Positions 1 through 4,831 of a stretch of 5,555 nucleotides of DNA are shown here, in pieces. Numbering within the stretch: the first letter of the stretch is position 1; each line of letters begins with the position of its first letter. The notes beneath the pieces are model-generated. The model was not told the origin of the DNA. It worked only from the letters and a program-made list of their open reading frames with translations, and did no database searches. This DNA comes from JASFTV01 sp050050615 (GTDB lineage: Bacteria > Desulfobacterota > DSM-4660 > Desulfatiglandales > HGW-15). Location of the stretch: assembly GCA_050050615.1 (NCBI GenBank), contig JASFTV010000252.1, positions 1 to 5,555 on the forward strand, in the 5' to 3' direction. A program made the position numbers and the translations under genes.

Positions 1-45
1 GATCTTGACGATTTTTGGCAGTTTTTGGGTATGATTCGTTTCCAT
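1..45 (-). CDS. Possible N-terminus of a divergent gene (partial, uncertain)
   Basis: Reading left from an ATG at 45-43, the frame stays open to the window edge for 15 codons and begins METNHTQKLPKIVKI. The last codons (ATC GTC AAG ATC) look like coding sequence. An AT-rich promoter-like segment lies just upstream at 70-98, which fits a gene starting here and running out of the window. Against it: the fragment is very short, there is no clear Shine-Dalgarno sequence before the ATG, and the opposite strand is also open over 1-87. No family can be recognised from 15 residues. Confidence 0.27.
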   Translation of the reverse strand, partial: METNHTQKLPKIVKI

Positions 46-69
46 CTCGCGCCAAGGAATGGAAATTCT

Positions 70-98
70 TATATATATTTTAGATGAAAATATGGCAA
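70..98 (-). promoter_or_regulatory. Candidate leftward sigma-70 promoter
   Basis: On the minus strand TTGCCA (98-93, five of six -35 consensus bases) is followed after 17 bases by TATATA (75-70, four of six -10 bases). A start near position 62 would give a leader of under 20 bases before the ATG at 45. It overlaps the rightward promoter zone, so the region would be bidirectional. Motif match only; AT-rich DNA often gives such hits. Confidence 0.25.
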
Positions 99-113
99 GA
101 AGTTTGCTATAAT
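85..113 (+). promoter_or_regulatory. Candidate promoter of the LysM gene (extended -10)
   Basis: TGCTATAAT at 105-113 is a perfect extended -10 element (TGn plus TATAAT). The -35 position 17 bases upstream (TGAAAA, 85-90) matches only three of six consensus bases, which is usual for extended -10 promoters. AT-rich DNA at 69-92 lies further upstream. Transcription would begin near 120, giving a leader of about 270 bases before the ATG at 390. No operator could be identified. Confidence 0.45.
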
Positions 114-176
114 ATGTATGACTTGGTTTCAAAAGGCGGGCGAAAAAAGCGCCGGGTAAGGACCGGGGGGAAAGCA

Positions 177-221
177 ATGGCGCAGAGGGTCCTGTTCTCA
201 GATGGCGAACAAAATCTCTAG
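177..221 (+). CDS. Possible 14-codon leader peptide
   Basis: ATG at 177 opens a 14-codon frame (MAQRVLFSDGEQNL) ending in TAG at 219-221. A purine-rich GGGGGGAAA (165-173) sits at ribosome-binding distance. The frame runs through the GGCGC and GGTCC arms of the leader pairings, so a translating ribosome would disrupt them, as in attenuation. The peptide shows no run of one amino acid of the kind classical attenuators use, and an ORF this short can arise by chance. Confidence 0.2.
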   Translation: MAQRVLFSDGEQNL

Positions 222-304
222 TATGCAAACGAGAAGGCCGCACCCGCTTGCATGTTTCCCGGCAGGCTGAAAAAGGGCTCAGAGAGGCATCAACCTGGTC
301 CTAA

Positions 305-349
305 GAGGCCGTCCCTGCGTTTTTTTAGAACAGCCGGGAGCATGGCCTC
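305..349 (+). repeat. Imperfect inverted repeat upstream of the LysM gene
   Basis: GAGGCCGT (305-312) pairs with ATGGCCTC (342-349) over eight positions with one G-U pair. Inside, CTG (315-317) can pair with CAG (331-333), with unpaired bases between. The loop carries seven T residues (320-326). The element ends about 30 bases before the Shine-Dalgarno sequence of the LysM gene, so it would form in the mRNA leader. It could also act at the DNA level as a protein-binding palindrome. Confidence 0.4.
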
Positions 350-366
350 ATTGTACCAAGAGATTC

Positions 367-386
367 CCTCCTCATGAGAGGTGATC
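367..386 (+). promoter_or_regulatory. Ribosome binding site of the LysM gene, partly paired
   Basis: GAGAGGTGATC at 376-386 complements the 3' end of 16S rRNA over an extended stretch and sets the start at ATG 390 rather than GTG 381. CCTC at 367-370 can pair with GAGG at 378-381 across a seven-base loop, which would mask the core of the site. The stem is only four pairs, so masking would be weak unless other leader structures stabilise it. Confidence 0.6.
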
Positions 387-389
387 AAA

Positions 390-1181
390 ATGGAAGTCGT
401 CACAGACACAAAAATGAAGCTCCACATGCAGACCGACAAAAGAACCTTGGAAAAGGAATTTAGCAATCTACATGACCTGAGATTGTTTATGGAAAATTTC
501 TTCTCCTCTTCTGGCGTCGTAGACCGAAGGTCTGAGAAGTCCGCTTTTGAATACCCGGGGCCAGAAAGGCGAATGCGTAGCTCGAACGCGGAAATGAGCG
601 ATGCACAGTTGGGTTTGGCTGAAGATCCGGCACAAATCCAGGAAACAAAAAAGAATGTCAAGCAGAGCAGGCCAGAAAGTTCAAGGAGCGATAGGCGGTT
701 TCTGATTTATGGCGGCATGGCCATTTTCATCTTGATCGTTGTTTCCACGTTCCTCGTCAAAGCCCATGATAAGGTTTTAGAAAAAGATCTGGATGCCCTC
801 AAACAGCGAGCTGTCACTTTAGAGGAGAAATTCCCTCGACTTGCAGGTGAGTTGACGAGGCTTGAATCGTTTATTTCGAAATTTGATGGCTCCCTGACAT
901 CACTGACTTCACGGCTCGATGCACTCTCTCAAAACATTGATAGAATGGCGAAAAAAATGGCCTTGACGGCTATTGATATCAAGACCTCAATGTCCCCTCA
1001 TGAAAAACCAACCTCTCGGACCAAAAGCCGCTACCACGAGGTCCGTCCGGGGGAGACCCTCTTTCGGATCGCCAAGAGATACGGCATCAATGTGGATGAA
1101 CTATGCAGCCTCAACCATATAACACCAAAGACTGTCATCCACCCGGGCCAGAAATTGTTGGTCACCTTCGCAAGCAGTTAG
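390..1181 (+). CDS. Membrane-anchored coiled-coil protein with C-terminal LysM domain
   Basis: A 263-residue protein predicted to span the inner membrane once and bind cell-wall peptidoglycan. Residues 1-103 are polar and highly charged, probably cytoplasmic, with a basic PGPERRMR motif near 56-63 and no recognised domain. A hydrophobic helix at about 104-123, preceded by Arg-Arg, is a signal anchor (N-in, C-out). Residues 127-190 have heptad-like leucines and are probably coiled coil. A short linker leads to a LysM domain at 215-259 (YHEVRPGETLFRIAKRYGI, then NxxxP-like and HPGQKLLV segments). I chose ATG 390 over the in-frame GTG 381 because GAGAGGTGATC (376-386) is a strong extended anti-16S match that the GTG lies inside. 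LysM binding of N-acetylglucosamine polymers is family knowledge; no catalytic domain is fused here, so a scaffolding, division or envelope-attachment role is inference. Confidence 0.9.
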   Translation: MEVVTDTKMKLHMQTDKRTLEKEFSNLHDLRLFMENFFSSSGVVDRRSEKSAFEYPGPERRMRSSNAEMSDAQLGLAEDPAQIQETKKNVKQSRPESSRSDRRFLIYGGMAIFILIVVSTFLVKAHDKVLEKDLDALKQRAVTLEEKFPRLAGELTRLESFISKFDGSLTSLTSRLDALSQNIDRMAKKMALTAIDIKTSMSPHEKPTSRTKSRYHEVRPGETLFRIAKRYGINVDELCSLNHITPKTVIHPGQKLLVTFASS

Positions 1182-1331
1182 CAGGAAAAGGGGGGAAGAT
1201 TTATTCCTGACACATTGGTGCATTGAAGGAGGCTTTTGAGTTCATCACCCCTGTGCTTCACAAACGCAGTGAATCTCCCCGCCCACACTGAGCTTTACCC
1301 CATACATCGCCCGCGGTTGGATAACCTAATG

Positions 1332-1389
1332 AAATCTCCGCAGTCCGTGGACCGGCAGCCGGCGCAAGCGTGTGTCATAGCGGAGATTT
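1332..1389. repeat. Perfect 10-bp inverted repeat with structured interior
   Basis: AAATCTCCGC (1332-1341) is exactly complementary to GCGGAGATTT (1380-1389), enclosing 38 bases. The interior can fold into smaller hairpins: GTC/GAC (1343-1352), CCGG/CCGG (1352-1362) and CGC/GCG (1363-1370), giving a possible multi-branched structure. The left arm resembles GAATCTCCCC at 1271-1280, about 60 bases upstream. It may serve as a bidirectional transcription barrier, an RNA stability element, or one copy of a dispersed palindromic repeat. No T tract follows the stem, so it is not called a terminator. Confidence 0.5.
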
Positions 1390-1431
1390 AGAGGTGATAT
1401 TCTTTGTGCCACGAACCCTGCTCAAATGAAC

Positions 1432-1482
1432 CGAGGCCTCTGTGGAAGGCTTGATTTTAGCGGATAGGCTTTGAAGGCCTCG
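1432..1482. repeat. 8-bp inverted repeat downstream of the MATE gene
   Basis: CGAGGCCT (1432-1439) pairs with AGGCCTCG (1475-1482), leaving a 35-base loop. It begins 13 bases after the MATE stop codon on the minus strand, where a terminator of the transport cluster would be expected. The loop is long and no T tract follows in the minus-strand direction, so at most it is a weak or Rho-assisted 3' end. Confidence 0.35.
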
Positions 1483-1494
1483 ATGCAACCCAAT

Positions 1495-2859
1495 TTAGGG
1501 GCTAACCGGAGTTGGATGCATGGCCTCCTTGAGCCTCCTGCGAACGTAGAAGATTGTGAATATCGCTGCGCTCCAGGTAATGGAAAATATCCCCCACCAT
1601 ATTCCCAGCACTCCGGAATCAAGTGAGCGGGTCAAAACCCAAAAAACGATGAAGGGCGCAACAAGTTGCCGGTACATGCCAATCCACACTGCATACATGG
1701 GTTTTTTGATGCCCTGCATGACCGCTACGTTGACGAACAAAATGACATAGGCATACAGGACAAGGGCGTCAATTCTAAGGTAGGTCGTGCCAATTGCGAT
1801 AACGCTCCAATCATCCGTAAAAAAGGCCATCAAAGGCTTAGCCAACACGAAGACCCCGATCGTGCCGAAAGCCATGAGAATGCCCCCATACCGCAAGGCC
1901 GTACTGAGGGATTCTTTGACACGATTGAAAAGCTTGGCCCCGTTGTTTTGAGCGACCAGAGTCAATGTGGCGATGTTGAGGCCTATCGTCGGGATGAGAA
2001 CAATTTGCTCCACCCGCATGGCGATGCCATAGGCAGCCACAGCTTCTTTCCCAAAGTGACTTACAAAATAGGTGATAACAAAAATTCCCATACCTACGGT
2101 CATCATATTTACACTGGCTGGAAATCCCTGCCTTGCGATTTCTTTAAAAGACCCTACCCTGGGAAAAATATCTTTCACCCTCTTATCCGCAATCAGCCCC
2201 GTCTTGTAGACCCTGAAACCGAGGTAAACACATCCAACGATCTGTATGAGAACCGTCGCCAGAGCGATGCCCACGATGCCCATGGCGGGTACACCAAGCC
2301 CGCCATAGATGAACCACGGATCCAAGACGATGTTCAACAAGAACCCTACAATCAGAAAATCCCTGAATGGCCTTGTCTCGCCCAACGCGTTCAATATGGC
2401 GTTGAGCATATATACAAGCATGAAGAACATGGTACCCAGGAAGATGGTACTCATATAGGTAACCGCCATCACCAAATAGCCGTCAGATGCCCCCAGAATG
2501 CGAAACAAAAAGGGCGACGCATAGACACCGAAAAAGCTCAGCGCAATTGAAGTAAGCACACCGAAGCTGACCGCTTGAAGAGCAAAAAGCTTGGCTTCCT
2601 CCTTCTTTCCTGCACCCAGAGCATTTCCTATCAGCGCGGTTGCGCCTGTAGAGATGCCTGTGCCCACGGCGATGATGATGAAGAAAACAGGAAGCGACAA
2701 GGAAAGGGAGGCTAGAGCCTGCGTTGAAATGAGACCGCCGAAATAAGTATCCACCACGTTGTACATGGTGTGAAAGAAGTATCCCACGCTCGCTGGGATG
2801 GCGATTTGCCGGACAAGTTTTGGGATGGATTGGCGGGTGAGTTGATTATCCTCTGTCAT
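1495..2859 (-). CDS. MATE family efflux transporter
   Basis: A 454-residue inner-membrane antiporter of the multidrug and toxic compound extrusion family, which exports cationic or amphipathic compounds in exchange for Na+ or H+. Length and the pattern of about twelve hydrophobic segments are normal. Family marks: VVDTYFGG in helix 1 (Asp37), GNALGAGKKEEA at 78-89, LDPWFIYG at 179-186, the second-half YGIAMRVEQIVLIPTIGL at 277-294, its AQNNGAKLFNRVKE at 303-316, and MQGIKKP at 381-387. The two halves show the usual internal repeat, and it looks closest to the MepA/DinF-like branch, though substrate cannot be read from sequence. ATG 2859 lies 8 bases after the permease stop. The nearest good AGGAGG (2885-2880) is 20 bases upstream, inside the permease gene, so translation is probably coupled. 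It is the last gene of the cluster. Confidence 0.93.
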   Translation of the reverse strand: MTEDNQLTRQSIPKLVRQIAIPASVGYFFHTMYNVVDTYFGGLISTQALASLSLSLPVFFIIIAVGTGISTGATALIGNALGAGKKEEAKLFALQAVSFGVLTSIALSFFGVYASPFLFRILGASDGYLVMAVTYMSTIFLGTMFFMLVYMLNAILNALGETRPFRDFLIVGFLLNIVLDPWFIYGGLGVPAMGIVGIALATVLIQIVGCVYLGFRVYKTGLIADKRVKDIFPRVGSFKEIARQGFPASVNMMTVGMGIFVITYFVSHFGKEAVAAYGIAMRVEQIVLIPTIGLNIATLTLVAQNNGAKLFNRVKESLSTALRYGGILMAFGTIGVFVLAKPLMAFFTDDWSVIAIGTTYLRIDALVLYAYVILFVNVAVMQGIKKPMYAVWIGMYRQLVAPFIVFWVLTRSLDSGVLGIWWGIFSITWSAAIFTIFYVRRRLKEAMHPTPVSP

Positions 2860-2867
2860 CGGTTGTT

Positions 2868-3752
2868 TTAAGCTTCGCTCCTCCTCAGGTAGACTTCCAG
2901 ACGCTCGACGGCCAAGGACAGGGAGAGGGTGAGTACCAGATAAAGAACCGTGATCGTGATCCAGACTTCAAAAATGAGATACGTGGCTGACATCAACTCC
3001 ATACCCTGAAAGGTCAACTCCTGGATGGAGATGACAGAGACAATAGCCGAGTCTTTAATGGTGGAAATAAACTGCCCCGCCAGGGGGGGAAGGATCCTCT
3101 GTGTAGCCAGGGGCAGGATGATGTAACGCATTTGCTGCCAGCGCGACAAACCAAGGGCATAGGCTGCTTCCCAGATTCCCCTTTCAATGGATTGAATGCC
3201 TGCCCTGACGATCTCTGTAATATAGGCCCCTTCAAAGATGGCCAACGTGATGAGAGCCGAGGCAAACGCCGAAAACATGGACGGCGGTGCAAAGAAAAAG
3301 GCCAGAAAATCCTGGGTTCCCTTTGAACTTGAGGCGACCAATGCATCCACGCCCAGGGCTGTCATGACCTGCCCGCTAAGAAAATAGTAGAAGATGAAAA
3401 CCAGGACGAGAGGGGGGACATTGCGAATCAGTTCCACATAGGTCCGTCCGATAAGCCGGAAGAAAAGGCTGCGGCTTATCCGGCAGAGCCCCATCACCGT
3501 CCCGATAACCGTGGCCAGTATGGTCCCCCATATACTTAGCCGGATGGTGGTATAGAGTCCCTGCAGGAGGATGTTCGCCACCCACTCCTTGTTCTCCGCG
3601 TCATAGCGTAACAGGTACTGGGGAATGGCCGTCCAATCCCATTTGTAATCAAGGCCTACCTTTATCCTGTAAAGGACATACCATCCGATTGCAATGACAA
3701 GCAGCGCGACAATGATGTCAAGGGGTTTAACTTTTACCTTTCGTTTTCTCAA
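2868..3752 (-). CDS. Polar amino acid-type ABC transporter permease
   Basis: The membrane subunit of a HisM/GlnP-family importer, expected to form a homodimer because only one permease gene is present. It has 294 residues, longer than the usual 215-240: an extra N-terminal hydrophobic segment (about 11-29) precedes the core, and a loop near 128-157 is extended. The core begins near ILLQGLYTTIRLS (61-73), then ELIRNVPPLVLVF (107-119), YITEIVRAGIQSI (177-189) and the EAA loop (EAAYALGLSRWQQMRYIILP, 195-214) that docks on the ATPase. The start is TTG 3752: an in-frame TAG lies two codons upstream and no other usable start precedes the first membrane helix. The binding-protein stop lies 17 bases upstream and overlaps a TAAGGA (3772-3767); a weaker GAGA at 3763-3760 has better spacing. 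Tight spacing indicates one operon with both neighbours. Confidence 0.93.
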   Translation of the reverse strand: MRKRKVKVKPLDIIVALLVIAIGWYVLYRIKVGLDYKWDWTAIPQYLLRYDAENKEWVANILLQGLYTTIRLSIWGTILATVIGTVMGLCRISRSLFFRLIGRTYVELIRNVPPLVLVFIFYYFLSGQVMTALGVDALVASSSKGTQDFLAFFFAPPSMFSAFASALITLAIFEGAYITEIVRAGIQSIERGIWEAAYALGLSRWQQMRYIILPLATQRILPPLAGQFISTIKDSAIVSVISIQELTFQGMELMSATYLIFEVWITITVLYLVLTLSLSLAVERLEVYLRRSEA

Positions 3753-3769
3753 GGACTATTCTCGTTTCC

Positions 3770-4603
3770 TTATTTTAGCATGCTCTCCCAGTCCCTTGTT
3801 TCGAACCAGTAGTGTTTCCTCTCTGCCAGCCATCCTTCGGCATCTACAACGGTGATCCAGCTATTGAAGAAATTGAGGGTATCGACATCTCCCTTCCTCA
3901 GAGCAAAGCCGATGGGTTCCCTGGTGAAGGTGCCTTTCAGTGGCAGAAAAAACTTATCGGGATACTTCAAGGCCTGAAATGCAGGCATCGGCGCTGAAGC
4001 GACCACAGCGTGGGCTTTACCGTTCAGCAATTCCTGAATGGCCTGGGACTCGTCGTCGAACTTTCGCAACTGAGCCTTGGGCATAAACTTCTCAGCAGCA
4101 GCAACAGGTGTTGCTGCAAGCCTCACCGCCAGAATCACATTTGAGCGGTTAAAGTCTTCAAGGCTATTGAACCCTGCGGCCAGTTCTTTGTGGGCCACCA
4201 TGGACATGCCGGTGACATCATAGGGGATCGTGAAATTCACTTTCAGGTTGCGCTTTGGCAAAATGCCCATACCGCCGATGATCACGTCGAACTTACCTGT
4301 GAGGAGCGCCGGAATAATGCCGGCCCATTTCGTGGGTACAAACTCCGCTTTGACGCCCATGTCCTTAGCCAACCGCGTGGCCACATCGATCTCAAAACCG
4401 ATCAGTTTGCCTGTCTTGTCCTTCATGGCCCACGGCACAAAGGTGGACATGCCCACCCGAAGGACACCACGTTTAAGTACCCGCTCCAGCGTGCTTTCAG
4501 CAGTAATTTGCTGCCGAAGATCCCCCGTAAAGGCCGTGCCCGTCATAGCCATCAACAGGGCAACCACGACGACCGATGCAAACAAACATACCCGGATTTT
4601 CAT
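3770..4603 (-). CDS. Periplasmic solute-binding protein, family 3, with altered ligand pocket
   Basis: The 277-residue receptor that captures the importer's substrate in the periplasm. Start ATG 4603 is set by AAAGGGGG (4617-4610) six bases upstream and by the signal peptide that begins there: K2 and R4, a hydrophobic core to about residue 20, and probable cleavage near GTA (22-24). There is no lipobox. The mature part is a typical SBP_bac_3 protein: family signature GFEIDVATRLAKDM (69-82), KWAGIIPALLTGKFDVI (92-108), then KR at 117-118 and NFTIPY (123-128), and EPIGFALRKGD (229-239). Compared by memory with E. coli GlnH, Arg118 matches the ligand-carboxylate Arg75. The Asp157 that binds the amino group is Ser at 203, in AHAVVASAP (197-205); Thr70 is Gly at 113; and the SGTG loop reads LAAT. 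Family and role are clear; the ligand is unknown and may not be an ordinary alpha-amino acid. Confidence 0.93.
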   Translation of the reverse strand: MKIRVCLFASVVVVALLMAMTGTAFTGDLRQQITAESTLERVLKRGVLRVGMSTFVPWAMKDKTGKLIGFEIDVATRLAKDMGVKAEFVPTKWAGIIPALLTGKFDVIIGGMGILPKRNLKVNFTIPYDVTGMSMVAHKELAAGFNSLEDFNRSNVILAVRLAATPVAAAEKFMPKAQLRKFDDESQAIQELLNGKAHAVVASAPMPAFQALKYPDKFFLPLKGTFTREPIGFALRKGDVDTLNFFNSWITVVDAEGWLAERKHYWFETRDWESMLK

Positions 4604-4831
4604 AATGAACCCCCTTTCTCTTCGAGACCTGCTCTCCAAGTTATTGTCTAAAAACGTTATTCATTCCAAGCTCCTTCGGAAATCCTCTCTGTCTCCCCCA
4701 TTCGGCGAGACTTGTCGACGAGCCCTTAGTCAATGAGCTCAGGGCCAAACGCCCAAAGTGAATCTCTCCGCCCCCAGGCCGGGGCATCTTCACCACCGCC
4801 CTTCCGGACGGGGCTCTCTGCCGCGGTTTTT
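4604..4831 (-). promoter_or_regulatory. Intergenic gap between ATPase and binding-protein genes, with three hairpins
   Basis: On the minus strand, after the ATPase stop, come three GC-rich hairpins: CCGTCC-GGAA-GGGCGG (4811-4796, six pairs with a GNRA-type tetraloop and one G-U pair), GCCCC-GGCCTG-GGGGC (4785-4770), and GGGC-GTTTG-GCCC (4754-4742). None has a T tract, so they may be mRNA-stability or processing elements rather than intrinsic terminators. A possible promoter for the downstream genes lies nearer the binding-protein gene (TTGGAA at 4669-4664, GACAAT at 4648-4643, spacing only 15), but it is weak. The gap leaves open whether the ATPase shares a transcript with the other three genes. 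Confidence 0.35.
4641..4664 (-). CDS. Possible 7-codon upstream ORF before the binding-protein gene
   Basis: ATG 4664-4662 starts a seven-codon frame, MNNVFRQ, ending in TAA at 4643-4641. A strong AAGGAG (4676-4671) lies exactly six bases upstream, a better ribosome binding site than the one in front of the binding-protein gene itself. The mini-ORF ends 37 bases before ATG 4603 and is out of frame with it. It could be a leader peptide affecting expression of the binding protein, a remnant of an older start, or chance. Confidence 0.3.
   Translation of the reverse strand: MNNVFRQ

Larger units (their letters stand above)
120..389 (+). other. Long structured 5' leader, candidate cis-regulatory RNA
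   Basis: This stretch has no convincing large gene but is rich in complementary segments. CGCC (150-153) can pair back with GGCG (135-138), or GCGCC (149-153) can pair forward with GGCGC (179-183). GGACC (160-164) can pair with GGTCC at 188-192 or again at 297-301. A hairpin of about 10 pairs with one mismatch, two of them G-U, spans 221-255. CCTGC (314-318) precedes a T7 tract (320-326) and can pair with GCAGG (262-266), or CCCTG can join the imperfect hairpin 305-349. CCTC (367-370) can pair with GAGG (378-381) over the ribosome binding site. I compared this from memory with c-di-GMP, guanidine, ZTP, THF, fluoride, glycine and TPP riboswitch consensuses and found no match. Hand-found pairings only. 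Confidence 0.35.
1182..1494. other. Convergent intergenic region with several inverted repeats, no clear gene
   Basis: The region lies between the stop codons of the forward LysM gene and the reverse MATE gene and holds the 3' ends of both transcripts. Pairings seen: GGGG-AGATT (1192-1201, one A bulged) with AATCTCCCC (1272-1280); TTCAC/GTGAA at 1257-1273; a perfect 10-base repeat at 1332-1389; an 8-base repeat at 1432-1482. None is followed by a good T tract on either strand. A 51-codon open frame beginning TTG 1236 is considered and rejected elsewhere in this answer. No tRNA, CRISPR or insertion-sequence end was recognised. Confidence 0.6.

Noticed and set aside
5..35. TTGACG and TATGAT as a second rightward promoter at the left edge.
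   Set aside because: The 19-base spacing is too long, and the site overlaps the possible minus-strand gene start; the extended -10 at 105-113 is better.
1..87. Forward open frame from the window edge to TGA 85-87, as the tail of an upstream gene.
   Set aside because: Its last third runs through AT-rich promoter-like DNA (TAT ATA TAT TTT) and it resembles no family. It cannot be excluded without more sequence.
120..260. A known riboswitch (c-di-GMP, guanidine-III, ZTP, fluoride) or part of RNase P RNA.
   Set aside because: Short look-alike stretches exist, such as GGGTAAGGACC and GATGGCGAAC, but the conserved core sequences of those classes are absent or in the wrong order.
1236..1391. A 51-codon open frame from TTG 1236 to TAG 1389, preceded by AAGGAGG at 1226-1232.
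   Set aside because: The spacing from the ribosome-like site to the TTG is only three bases, the start is weak, the product resembles nothing known, and its end coincides with the inverted repeat arm.
1316..1391. An integron attC-like recombination site around the palindrome.
   Set aside because: The paired R-box core sequences (GTTRRRY and its complement) are not at the ends of the repeat, and no integrase or cassette array is present.
1666..2550. A 294-codon forward open frame opposite the MATE gene.
   Set aside because: Its translation is rich in His, Gln, Asp and Pro with no domain, as expected of the antisense of a membrane-protein gene, and the reverse frame is an unmistakable MATE protein.
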